12,777 nucleotides of DNA, taken from positions 1-12,777 of the forward strand of contig CAZOSP010000098.1 in the NCBI GenBank assembly GCA_964582525.1, read 5' to 3'. The position numbers were made by a program, and so were the translations under genes. Positions 5,788 to 12,755 of the stretch are shown here, piece after piece. Position 1 is the stretch's first letter, and each line of letters starts with the position of its first letter. Below the pieces are notes generated by a model that was given only the letters and a program-made list of their open reading frames with translations, did not search any database and was not told the DNA's origin. The DNA comes from BB31 sp964582525 (GTDB lineage: Bacteria; Pseudomonadota; Gammaproteobacteria; Beggiatoales; Beggiatoaceae).

Positions 5788-7677
5788 TTATAGTTTTAAG
5801 GGTTTAAATGCTTTACCTGTACCACTAAAGAAACGCGCAAAGCCTTCATAATATTCTAAACGCAAGACTTGAATGGCAACGATTGCGCCTTCGACCACCA
5901 AAATAAATAGATTACCTATGACTACGGCAGTCCAATGTCCGACACCATCCATTGAGTTTGCAATAGCAAATACGGCGAGAGCTAATGCCGCATGATTAAG
6001 ACTGAAAGCGGCTACCCGCATAAAAGACAATGTATTAGAAACAAAGTTCATTACGGTTTCAAAGCCTTCGACAATCACAATAATGATGCGCTCAGAAATA
6101 TCGAGTTTGCGTTGTTCGTACCATTTGTAAGCCATAATGAGGCTAAAGGGCGTTAGCAAGAAGCCCCAAGCGAAAGTTGTCATACCGTTGCCAGATAGCA
6201 TTTGTCCTAGACTATACAGCAAGGCACAGTAGAAAATAATACCCGCCATGCCATGATTGTCTAACCAAGCAGCATGATAATCTTTGGCTTTAAGCAAGTT
6301 GTAGAATTTTAAGCCACTTGCTAACAGAATAAAACTAATACCCCAAAATAAAGCAACAGTGAGCATTAACATGGGGTCTGTCAAAGGTGCAATCCATATT
6401 GCGTGAATGACATGTTCGTAGCCGAAAATACTGCCATAAAGAAAGCCAAAAATAACTGAAGAAATGCCGGCACTGATCAATAAGGGTGCGTAGCTTTTCA
6501 ATGTATCCCGAAAATACCAGCCGGCTAAGGCGATTAAAGCCCCATGCCCAATGTCGCCAAACATCATACCAAACATTAAAATAAAGCTGCCCGTAAATAA
6601 AATAGTGGGATCGATTTCATTATAACGAGGAATGCCAAAATTGCGCACTAAGCTTTCAAAGGCTTGGAAAAATTTTGGGTGTTCTAGGAGGGTAGGCACT
6701 TTATCTGTTTCTTCTTCATGCGGGTCACGTACATTCAATACAAAAGCTTGTTTTAAGCGTGTTTGTAAATGCGTGTTTAAGTTTTGGGCTTCTCGTTTGG
6801 GTATCCAGCCTTCAATTAATGTCAAACCAGCATGACCGCCACGCATAATGCTGGCAACATTGGCATAGGTGGCGGCGGCTTGTAGTTGCCGAGCGATAGT
6901 CTGTAATTCGGCTAACCAAGTGGTTTCTAATTGGGTTAATTTTTTTTGCTGGGCTTGGATTTGAGAGGTAAATTGTTGAATCTGTTGTTCTAAATCTTGT
7001 TGGATATGTTCTGGTTTGGCAACAAATTCTTGTGGAATGGTTAATGCCTGAAAATTAGAGGTGTTGAGGAGTTTTTGAATATTACGCGCCGCACTTTCTG
7101 CGCCAGAACCTACCACCAATACATAGGCAGAATCTAGAGTTTTATGAAATGTATGGGTAAAATAATTGGCTTCTAAAGCAATGGATTGTTCTAGGCGGTC
7201 TAAGTCTTCTACTGCCACATGACCTATATGCAAGTCCAGAAATTTCTTTTGGTTTTGTAGCAAGCTGAGATCAAAATCTAACGCTTTGAAGACTTCTAAG
7301 GATTGCTTGAGGTTTTCTATACGGTGTTTTTCTTCTTCTAATTGGTGCAATTGTTCCTCTTGTTCGGATAATTGATTCCAGCAAGTGCCTAAGCGTTCAT
7401 TGAGTTTTTCCAGGGCTTCAAAGGAGACGGTAGTTAATTTAATCGTCGGGTCGGGCGAGGATAATTGAATGCGTTGCGTGATTTTGTCTAAACGACTTTT
7501 GGCGGTGTTGAATATTTTGCTATAACTTTCAGAAGGACGGCGGGTTAAAACGTCTTCGGGGAGTTCAGCGGCTTCGGGAGCGAATACGCCCGCTTCTGCT
7601 AATACTAGCATGGCTAAGGGCGCATCTTCTCGCATGGTTTTTAAGCTCATGCGTTGCATGGTTAAGGGTTTAAACAT
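5788..7677 (-). CDS. V/A-type ATPase subunit I (a-type stator membrane subunit)
   Basis: Subunit I forms the stator half-channels and couples ion flow to ring rotation. It has 629 residues from the chosen ATG. The N-terminal ~330 residues are cytosolic and largely coiled-coil. The signature IPRYNEIDPTILF then precedes the multi-helix membrane domain with GMMFGDIGHG. The essential channel arginine is R554 in SFMRVAAFSLNHAALA, equivalent to yeast Vph1 R735. The start at 7677 is chosen because MFKPLTMQRMSL aligns with the family's start and AGGTG lies just upstream; the frame is open to a GTG at 7719, which would add 14 hydrophobic, atypical residues. It is separated from subunit C by 224 bases, by far the largest gap in this ATPase cluster. 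Confidence 0.93.
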   Translation of the reverse strand: MFKPLTMQRMSLKTMREDAPLAMLVLAEAGVFAPEAAELPEDVLTRRPSESYSKIFNTAKSRLDKITQRIQLSSPDPTIKLTTVSFEALEKLNERLGTCWNQLSEQEEQLHQLEEEKHRIENLKQSLEVFKALDFDLSLLQNQKKFLDLHIGHVAVEDLDRLEQSIALEANYFTHTFHKTLDSAYVLVVGSGAESAARNIQKLLNTSNFQALTIPQEFVAKPEHIQQDLEQQIQQFTSQIQAQQKKLTQLETTWLAELQTIARQLQAAATYANVASIMRGGHAGLTLIEGWIPKREAQNLNTHLQTRLKQAFVLNVRDPHEEETDKVPTLLEHPKFFQAFESLVRNFGIPRYNEIDPTILFTGSFILMFGMMFGDIGHGALIALAGWYFRDTLKSYAPLLISAGISSVIFGFLYGSIFGYEHVIHAIWIAPLTDPMLMLTVALFWGISFILLASGLKFYNLLKAKDYHAAWLDNHGMAGIIFYCALLYSLGQMLSGNGMTTFAWGFLLTPFSLIMAYKWYEQRKLDISERIIIVIVEGFETVMNFVSNTLSFMRVAAFSLNHAALALAVFAIANSMDGVGHWTAVVIGNLFILVVEGAIVAIQVLRLEYYEGFARFFSGTGKAFKPLKL

Positions 7678-7730
7678 AACACACCTAATTTTTAAGTAGA
7701 AAAATAGATAAGCATTCACGTCCCGCCATT

Positions 7731-7752
7731 AAAAAGCTGGCAGGTTTGCCGG
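7731..7752 (-). terminator. Weak hairpin plus T-run between subunits C and I
   Basis: On the minus strand CCGGCA-AACC-TGCCAG (7752 to 7737, one C-A mismatch) is followed by CTTTTT (7736 to 7731). It lies in the 224-base gap upstream of subunit I. If functional it would act as an attenuator or partial terminator lowering read-through from subunit C into I. The short, imperfect stem makes this uncertain. Confidence 0.3.
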
Positions 7753-7829
7753 AGGTATCTGAAACGGTTACAAAAGTAGTGGTCAGTTTTTTGTTCTACA
7801 ACATTCGCAAATAATGAACCGCTTGAGTT

Positions 7830-7862
7830 GATGACAATATTAAATTTTTGTTTAATGTCATC
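7830..7862. other. Imperfect inverted repeat upstream of subunit I
   Basis: GATGACA (7830-7836) plus TTAAA (7840-7844) pairs with TTTAATGTCATC (7851-7862), leaving a 3-base bulge and a 6-base loop, for 12 pairs in total. It is AT-rich and lies about 40-70 bases after the subunit C stop. It could be a 3' hairpin of the upstream transcript or an operator; no clear promoter was recognised nearby. Confidence 0.45.
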
Positions 7863-7901
7863 TATATTTTAGCAGTCACTATATGCCATTAGCTAACACC
7901 G

Positions 7902-8981
7902 TTAGAGAAGAAAACCAGCACCATTTTCACTTAAGCCCACCCCATCTACAATCACTTCTGCGGATAACTGCATTTGTTTACCTTGTGCAATGGCGAGCAG
8001 TCGTTGCACTTCACATTCACGTAGAATTAAATAGGAGAAAGTACGCGCTAATGCACTTTGCGAACGTTTTAATAATTTGCGCGCCTGTTCTCGCACATAT
8101 TCTTCAATCGTTTGTTCTATGCCGGTAATGCTACGGGTGTTTTCCAGTTGTTGTTGTAAGTCAGCGGGGATTTTTGCCAGCATGGATTCAACGGATGTCG
8201 CTTGCACTAAGGTATTTAAGTTCTGCCCAATTAAGCTGCTGCCTACCCCTGAAATAAGTAAATAATAGGTTTCTGCTGGTGATAATTGGTAAGTGAAGCG
8301 GTAGCGCAATGCCCAAATGAGGTTGAAACGCTGTAGTAATAAGCTCAAAAGCAGCAACAACGGTTCGCGCTCGGCACTATTGCCAATGCTTTTAGCACGA
8401 CGCTGCAAACCAGACAAGTAGCGATGCGCAATCGTCGCTTCAACCACATAAAAACTTTGTTGTTTTTCATACACCTGCCGCGCTTGTTCGGCGGCTTCTG
8501 CGTAGGGACTGTGAGCCAGTTGACGCAGCATTTCAGCCGTGTCTTCGGTGCTGAGTAATTCATTTAAGGGTAAGCTATTGAAGGGCGCGATGTCACGCAA
8601 GCCGTAGCTGCGGATTTGTTCGGCACTTAAACCTGCCATTTTACCGCGCATGATGGCGCGCAGGTTGGCGATTTCGTATTTGCGTAGCCAATAAATCATA
8701 AAATCGCGTTCAGGTCCGCTGAGAGGACGCAGCAGTATCATAAAATCCTCCATAAAACCTTGACTGAGTACGGCTAATACTTGTTCAGGCTGAGTGATTT
8801 CTTGATGGATTATGCGCTGCAAACCTTGCTCGCTGTTGCTGAGGGTTGTTTCAGTGTGCGGCGGAGCGGCTGCTTGACTGGCGGCGCGGGCGAATTGCTC
8901 AAGCTGTTCGCGGTCGAGCAAACGCCCTGCGAGCAGCGTGACGCGGGTGTTTAAGTAAGGATGTTGAGGCAGCCAGTTCAT
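7902..8981 (-). CDS. V/A-type ATPase subunit C (V0 d / AC39 family)
   Basis: Subunit C is a funnel-shaped socket that sits on the c-ring and links it to the central stalk. The 359 residues match the family's usual ~320-380. The protein is helical throughout, with the hallmark segment FMIYWLRKYEIANLRAIMRG (about residue 92 onward), in which the W-L-R/K-x-E-I-x-N-L-R-x-I-x-R-G-K pattern is typical. A second block near RFNLIWALRYRFTYQLSPAE is followed by the C-terminal repeat of the fold. Its ATG overlaps the stop of the upstream stalk gene by one base (TAATG), so translation is probably coupled. The weakly conserved N-terminus (PYLNTRVTLLAGRLL) also fits AC39 proteins. Confidence in the family is high. 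Confidence 0.88.
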   Translation of the reverse strand: MNWLPQHPYLNTRVTLLAGRLLDREQLEQFARAASQAAAPPHTETTLSNSEQGLQRIIHQEITQPEQVLAVLSQGFMEDFMILLRPLSGPERDFMIYWLRKYEIANLRAIMRGKMAGLSAEQIRSYGLRDIAPFNSLPLNELLSTEDTAEMLRQLAHSPYAEAAEQARQVYEKQQSFYVVEATIAHRYLSGLQRRAKSIGNSAEREPLLLLLSLLLQRFNLIWALRYRFTYQLSPAETYYLLISGVGSSLIGQNLNTLVQATSVESMLAKIPADLQQQLENTRSITGIEQTIEEYVREQARKLLKRSQSALARTFSYLILRECEVQRLLAIAQGKQMQLSAEVIVDGVGLSENGAGFLL

Positions 8982-9304
8982 TATGCCTTTAAATCCATGC
9001 TGGTGAGTAAACGTAAAGCGGTTTCTAGGGCTTCGGCTTGGTGTTGTTGCGCCATGTCACCGAGTTGCTGGGTGCGCTCTTGGTAGCGTCGCTGTAATTC
9101 GCCGACAGTTTGTTCGGCGCGATTTTGCGCTTTTTCGAGAAAATCTGCATGTAGTTCCGGTAAACGTGCTTCAAACTGCTGTTCTTCATGGCGAATATCG
9201 GCTAACGCCTGATCAACAATGTGCTTGCGTTTTGCTTTGGCTTCATCCACTAATTTTTCTGCATGCACTTCAGCATCCAGAAGTTGTTTAATGGTGTTTT
9301 CCAT
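8981..9304 (-). CDS. V/A-type ATPase peripheral stalk subunit (G/H-like)
   Basis: A 107-residue protein that is almost entirely one charged amphipathic helix rich in Glu, Ala, Gln, Lys and Arg (for example AEKLVDEAKAKRKHIVDQAL). This is as expected for the G/H subunit that pairs with subunit E to form the right-handed coiled-coil peripheral stalk joining V1/A1 to subunit I. It is the first ATPase gene of the cluster, as G/H often is. It overlaps DUF2304 upstream and subunit C downstream by one base each (TAATG), with AAAGGA as its ribosome site. Sequence alone cannot separate G/H from other coiled-coil stalk proteins; position decides. No subunit E gene is present in the window. Confidence 0.75.
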   Translation of the reverse strand: MENTIKQLLDAEVHAEKLVDEAKAKRKHIVDQALADIRHEEQQFEARLPELHADFLEKAQNRAEQTVGELQRRYQERTQQLGDMAQQHQAEALETALRLLTSMDLKA

Positions 9305-9654
9305 TAGTTTTTTCCTTTAAGCTGCTGTAACTCATCTTCTAATAATGCTAAACGTTGCGCCATTCGCCTGATTTTTCGTTCCTGCTGTGACTGCTGAATG
9401 TCAATGCTTAACACCTTGACCAACAGGACACCCATGCCGCCCGCAAATAATAAAGTCGGTGGATAAGCAATGTCCAGATAATTAGCCACAATATCGATAA
9501 TTTGCGGAAAAATACCCAGCACAGCGACCATCAAGGCTAATGATAGCCACCAGCCCGCGTGATGGGTGTGCAGATGATCGCGGCGAATGAGATAAATAAT
9601 AGTGCCAGCGATGCTCAGTCCTAAAAAACCGGAAGTTAGTTGATAGCTCATCAT
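9304..9654 (-). CDS. DUF2304 family membrane protein
   Basis: A 116-residue protein of unknown biochemical role with three transmembrane helices (about 4-23, 35-58 and 65-83) and a charged, probably coiled-coil cytoplasmic tail (86-116, ...RRMAQRLALLEDELQQL). The pattern of short loops, the GIFPQIIDIVANYL segment and the PPTLLF start of helix 3 are typical of DUF2304. This family commonly neighbours GT2 glycosyltransferases and is thought to support polyprenyl-phosphate sugar transfer. It starts at ATGATG overlapping the glycosyltransferase stop by 4 bases (or 1 base if the second ATG is used), and ends one base into the ATPase stalk gene. This tight coupling to both sides is notable. Confidence 0.82.
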   Translation of the reverse strand: MMSYQLTSGFLGLSIAGTIIYLIRRDHLHTHHAGWWLSLALMVAVLGIFPQIIDIVANYLDIAYPPTLLFAGGMGVLLVKVLSIDIQQSQQERKIRRMAQRLALLEDELQQLKGKN

Positions 9655-10373
9655 AATCTATCGCTTCGACGACGTTTAATAACGGGTAAGCGGCTGCCGC
9701 GCGCAATGCAAAGAGTGGCAGTATAGATCATATATTTGCCCACTGCCCACCAAGAACTAAAAATTCTTGATTTACCATCCGTGCGAGCGCGCATGGCAAT
9801 GGGTGTTTCCATGATTTGTAATTTTTCTGTATAGAGCAACAATAGTACGCCTAAGTCTTGATAATCGAGCAAAGTTGCCTTGCTAGATGCCAGCAAAACG
9901 ATGGCTTGACGATTGTAAGCGCGCAAACCAGAGGTTAAATCTGCCTGCCTAATGCCGGATAATAAACGAAATAATGACCAAGCAAAGTGTCGGGCTGGGC
10001 TGCCGCGCTCGGTGAACGCGCCGATAATCACATCGGCTTCTTGCGCTTCTAAAGGCAGCAATAAATTCAGCAGAGTATCGGCGCGATGTTGTCCATCGGC
10101 ATCCATTGTAATCGCGATTTGATAGCCGTGTTGCTGTGCATAGCGTAAACCGGTTTGCATCGCCCCCCAGGCGCCTAGAGAAAAGCTTAAATTCAGCACA
10201 TGCGCACCCGCTCGCTGGGCGATAGCGGCGGTATCGTCGGTGCTGGCATCATTAACCACCAAAACTGCACCCGAAAAATGCCCGCGAATATCGGCAATCA
10301 CCTCGGCAATCGTCGCAGCTTCATTTTTTGCGGGAATAATAATGATAAGATCGTGATTATCGGGCAGGGGCAT
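9651..10373 (-). CDS. Family 2 glycosyltransferase (polyprenyl/dolichyl-phosphate sugar synthase-like)
   Basis: Probably transfers a sugar from an activated nucleotide donor to a polyprenyl phosphate at the inner membrane. The 240 residues show a GT-A fold: IPAKNEAATIAEVI (13-26), VVNDASTDDT (39-48), the metal-binding MDADGQH (90-96) with the D91-x-D93 pair, a variable acceptor region, and a late R-x-x-GKSR motif typical of DPM1-like enzymes. It lacks a long C-terminal membrane domain, though a short hydrophobic stretch (WWAVGKYMIYTATLCI) may touch the membrane. It heads the minus-strand operon and is divergent from the OsmC gene across 103 bases. An AGGA element lies somewhat far upstream of its ATG, so the start is fairly but not fully certain. 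The sugar and the acceptor are not predictable. Confidence 0.87.
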   Translation of the reverse strand: MPLPDNHDLIIIIPAKNEAATIAEVIADIRGHFSGAVLVVNDASTDDTAAIAQRAGAHVLNLSFSLGAWGAMQTGLRYAQQHGYQIAITMDADGQHRADTLLNLLLPLEAQEADVIIGAFTERGSPARHFAWSLFRLLSGIRQADLTSGLRAYNRQAIVLLASSKATLLDYQDLGVLLLLYTEKLQIMETPIAMRARTDGKSRIFSSWWAVGKYMIYTATLCIARGSRLPVIKRRRSDRL

Positions 10374-10476
10374 GTGCGTATTTTAGTCCTAGTACCATAT
10401 ATTGTTAAAGTGTGTCATTCATAAAAATCAAGTCAGACCTAACAGGCGTTGGCGCGAAACCTACAGAGGAACAGCA

Positions 10477-10893
10477 ATGAAAGCAAGAATTAAATGGATT
10501 GAAGGCATGGCATGGCTGGCAGAAGCCGATAGCGGACATGGCATGATTCTCGACGGCGCAGCCGATATTGGCGGGCGCAATCTGGGCGCACGCCCAATGG
10601 AAACCGTGTTAATGGGGTTGGGCGGCTGCACAGCAATAGATGTGAAATTAATTCTACAAAAAAGCCAGCAGCAAGTCACCGATTGCCAAATTGAAATTGA
10701 CGCAGAGCGGGCTACCACTGAACCTAAAGTGTTTAATAAAATTCATTTGCATTTTATTATCAGCGGACATGATTTAAGCGAAAAACATATTAAACGGGCG
10801 ATAGATTTGTCTGCCGAAAAATACTGCTCAGTTTCACAGATGTTGAATAAAACCGCAGAAATAACCCATGACTACGAAATCCGCGTCGTCTAA
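10477..10893 (+). CDS. OsmC/Ohr-family protein, YhfA-like
   Basis: A 138-residue member of the OsmC superfamily, most similar to E. coli YhfA, whose precise role is not established; the superfamily includes thiol-dependent peroxidases. It shares with YhfA the start M-x-A-R-x-KW-x-EG, the PMETVLMGLGGCTAIDV block with C51, and the LSAEKYCSV block with C117, and ends in ITHDYEIRVV. The two cysteines are the expected redox pair. The start at 10477 has AGAGGA 6 bases upstream; a longer frame from TTG 10402 adds 25 residues without family resemblance and crosses the intergenic region. It is divergent from the glycosyltransferase and followed by a hairpin shared with the convergent tatD-like gene. 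Confidence 0.92.
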   Translation: MKARIKWIEGMAWLAEADSGHGMILDGAADIGGRNLGARPMETVLMGLGGCTAIDVKLILQKSQQQVTDCQIEIDAERATTEPKVFNKIHLHFIISGHDLSEKHIKRAIDLSAEKYCSVSQMLNKTAEITHDYEIRVV

Positions 10894-10918
10894 ATGCCGC
10901 ATTTACAACATTGACAAC

Positions 10919-10954
10919 AAGACGGGCAGTCCTCCTCAAAGGACTATCCGTCTT
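10919..10954. terminator. Hairpin between convergent OsmC and TatD genes
   Basis: AAGACGGGCAGTCCT (10919-10933) pairs with AGGACTATCCGTCTT (10940-10954) around a 6-base loop, with one G-U pair and one mismatch in 15. It begins 26 bases after the OsmC stop. No strong T-run follows on either strand, so termination may be inefficient or need another factor. It lies between the convergent genes and could serve either direction. The rest of 10955-11033 shows nothing that I can assign. Confidence 0.55.
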
Positions 10955-11033
10955 AAAGTGCTGCGAGTTAAAACCGCAAGTTTTGCCTCACGTACAGGTA
11001 GATAAGCCTCTGCAAACACGACGGGATAAAACT

Positions 11034-11792
11034 TTAGGGCTGAATTGAAAACAAGCGAAAAAAATTATCGCTCGTGGCATTGGCTATCGCTTCATAATCC
11101 TGCTCGCGCAAGTCGGCAACAAACTCAGCCACTTTGCGCACATAAGCCGGCTGATTAGGCTTGCCGCGATAAGGCACGGGAGCAAGATAAGGCGAATCGG
11201 TTTCCAGCAAGAGACGCTCTTGAGGAATGTGTCGGGCAACTTGTTGTAGTGCTTTAGCGCTTTTGAACGTCACAATGCCCGAAAAAGAAATATAAAAACC
11301 CAGGTCCATGGCACTCGCGGCAGTGGCATCATCTTCCACAAAGCAGTGCATAATGCCGCCTACGTCTTTGGCATTTTCCTCTTGTAAAATGCGCAGCACA
11401 TCTTCTTTTGCCTCGCGGCAGTGAATAATCAGCGGTTTTTGACACTCGCGTGCGGCACGGATATGGGTGCGGAAACGCGCCTGCTGCCAGTTCCTATCAC
11501 CTGCATGATAATAATCCAAGCCCGTCTCGCCAATGCCCAAGACACGCGGATGATCTGCCAGTTGCAGCAATTTATCCACATCCGGATCATCGCCCGTTTG
11601 CGTATTGGGATGAATGCCTACCGTCGCATACACAGTGTCGTAATCCTCTGCGGCTTGCAGCACTTCGGGCAAATCGGGCAAGTTGACAGCAATATTTAAG
11701 CAATGCGTCACGCCTTCCGCTTTGGCATTTGCTAACAAAGTTGGCGTGTTGGTGGTTGACATATTGAGATGACAATGGGAATCAATCAGCAT
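11034..11792 (-). CDS. TatD-family metal-dependent hydrolase (YcfH-like DNase)
   Basis: A 252-residue TIM-barrel hydrolase of the TatD/YcfH family, probably a metal-dependent deoxyribonuclease. Metal ligands and catalytic residues are visible at the family positions: H6 and H8 (DSHCHL), E89 (GETGLDYY), H124 (LIIHCREA), H149 (IMHCF) and D199 (ETDSPYL). The signature LAPVPYRGKPNQP follows. The length is typical (~260). In E. coli, ycfH sits near holB; here it stands alone, convergent with the OsmC gene, with AT-rich accessory DNA upstream. A direct repeat AACTGACAT (11864-11872 and 11875-11883, 11 bases apart) lies 70-90 bases upstream of its start and could be an operator; the evidence is only positional. 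Confidence 0.94.
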   Translation of the reverse strand: MLIDSHCHLNMSTTNTPTLLANAKAEGVTHCLNIAVNLPDLPEVLQAAEDYDTVYATVGIHPNTQTGDDPDVDKLLQLADHPRVLGIGETGLDYYHAGDRNWQQARFRTHIRAARECQKPLIIHCREAKEDVLRILQEENAKDVGGIMHCFVEDDATAASAMDLGFYISFSGIVTFKSAKALQQVARHIPQERLLLETDSPYLAPVPYRGKPNQPAYVRKVAEFVADLREQDYEAIANATSDNFFRLFSIQP

Positions 11793-12012
11793 AATGGTTT
11801 AACTCTTAGCGGGGGTTAGTGAATCACACACGGCATCATAGCATTTTGTTGTTGACTACTAAAAACTGACATTGAACTGACATGAGCTGCTCCTAATCAT
11901 CACATGAAAAAGCTTCTATGTTATGAAATTATTTATCATAAGTATAGGGCCGCACGTTTAGAATAGCCGGAAAAATATTTTTGAGGGTAAACCTTAGCTC
12001 ATTGATATTTAA

Positions 12013-12426
12013 GATTTTAGTGCGAGGCTTGGAATTGCTGTCTATTGTTTAGCAGATACTGCTATTGTTGTGCATTCTGGTATTAAAGGTGAAACATGGA
12101 CGGGTGCAGTAGAAAATTTGAAAAAAAACTGGGTTTCTTTATGGATAAAACCAAACTCTAATGCAGATACAGGAAATAAATTTTTAATCCAGAAAGGTGG
12201 GCTGCCTTGCGCAGAAAAAGCTGATAAAATCAATTTTAATGAATTAATCAAAGTTGATACTAAATCTGTTGTTATAGATGATTTATTTGCACAATCTAAA
12301 ACAGAAAAACTCATTTCTGAAAAAAGTACAGTTTCCAACAAAAACTCTGTAACGACTAGAGATAAATTCATCTCAAAAACCAATAAAAAACGGAATATTC
12401 TATGCCTAAAAAGCATAAAAAATTGA
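12013..12426 (+). pseudogene. 5'-truncated DprA-like (SLOG/Rossmann) gene remnant
   Basis: The open frame begins right after a TAA at 12010-12012 and encodes DFSARLGIAVYCLADTAIVV, then HSGIKGETWTGAVENLKKNW, then LWIKPNSNADTGNKFLIQKGG. These match, from memory, the second half of DprA-like nucleotide-binding proteins: YCLAD-x-A-x-VV, KGGTWxGAxExL, WVPLWV and GNxxLxxxG. The preceding half of the Rossmann fold is missing, and no matching sequence was seen upstream in other frames. A GTG at 12070 could start a 118-residue ORF but would cut through the domain. The lysine-rich tail (after NFNELIK) is not family-specific. Codon use is much more AT-rich than in neighbouring genes, suggesting acquired and decaying DNA between tatD and an IS66 end. 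The family assignment is tentative. Confidence 0.55.
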
Positions 12427-12471
12427 TAAAAAGGGTATTATAATACACAAATGAATAACCCCCCCCCGAAC

Positions 12472-12660
12472 GTAACCGTTCAGCCCGGTAGGGATGATGA
12501 CACGCTGCCGAGCATTCGCGTTCGCACCACAATAAAGACGTGGCGTGGAATCTACTGGCCTGAGACACATTATTGAAAGGCAGGCGAAATTCAGCATTGT
12601 TCGCGTGTGCGCCGAAAAGATGGCGCACACCCTTGTATCTTGTATCTACGCGGGCTTAGC
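12472..12660. mobile_element. Probable IS66-type left end
   Basis: GTAACCGTTCAG (12472-12483) is the inverse of the IS66 right end at 235-246 (11 of 12 bases), and 13 of the first 15 terminal bases agree. The ~190 bases inside carry no convincing gene on either strand. They do contain a perfect 9-bp hairpin (GTGTGCGCC 12605-12613 with 12622-12630). The element's transposase, if present, would lie to the right of the window. A 9-C run (12459-12467) and a 12-base palindrome GTATTATAATAC (12435-12446) flank the end on the outside. Confidence 0.5.
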
Positions 12661-12670
12661 AAAAATGCCA

Positions 12671-12755
12671 AAAAAAGGGTAGCGTCCCCTTTATACCCTA
12701 AAAAAGGGTAGCGTCCCCTTTATATACCCTAAAAAAGGGTAGCGTCCCCTTTATA
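12671..12755. repeat. Three tandem hairpin-forming repeats
   Basis: A 25-base unit occurs three times without change at 12671-12695, 12700-12724 and 12731-12755, separated by CCCT and TACCCT. Within each unit AAAGGG and CCCCTTT flank TAGCGT, so each can fold as a hairpin. Between units TACCCT/AGGGTA offers an alternative hairpin. A degenerate tail (CCCTTTATA twice) continues to the window end, so the array may be longer. Each unit contains GTAG followed by a GC-rich half-palindrome, a pattern associated with REP elements. Confidence 0.8.

Noticed and set aside
7678..7719. GTG start 14 codons upstream for subunit I
   Set aside because: Adds hydrophobic residues not seen in the family; ATG 7677 has an AGGTG site and a family-like start.
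10402..10476. Extended N-terminus of the OsmC-like protein from TTG 10402
   Set aside because: The extension lacks similarity to YhfA-type proteins, and a good ribosome site precedes 10477.
11572..11580. Perfect DnaA box TTATCCACA
   Set aside because: Single copy within the tatD-like coding region with no cluster of further boxes; a chance match is likely, despite dnaN being in the window.
12042..12416. 124-residue minus-strand ORF over the DprA-like remnant
   Set aside because: The plus-strand frame carries recognisable DprA-like motifs; the minus-strand translation is low-complexity hydrophobic and without family features.
12368..12630. Two overlapping minus-strand ORFs of 74-86 residues
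   Set aside because: They read antisense through the presumed IS66 left end, the C-run and the end of the DprA-like remnant; no domain is recognisable.
12671..12755. CRISPR-like array
   Set aside because: Spacers between units are only 4 and 6 bases and resemble each other; no cas gene is visible. A tandem hairpin repeat fits better.
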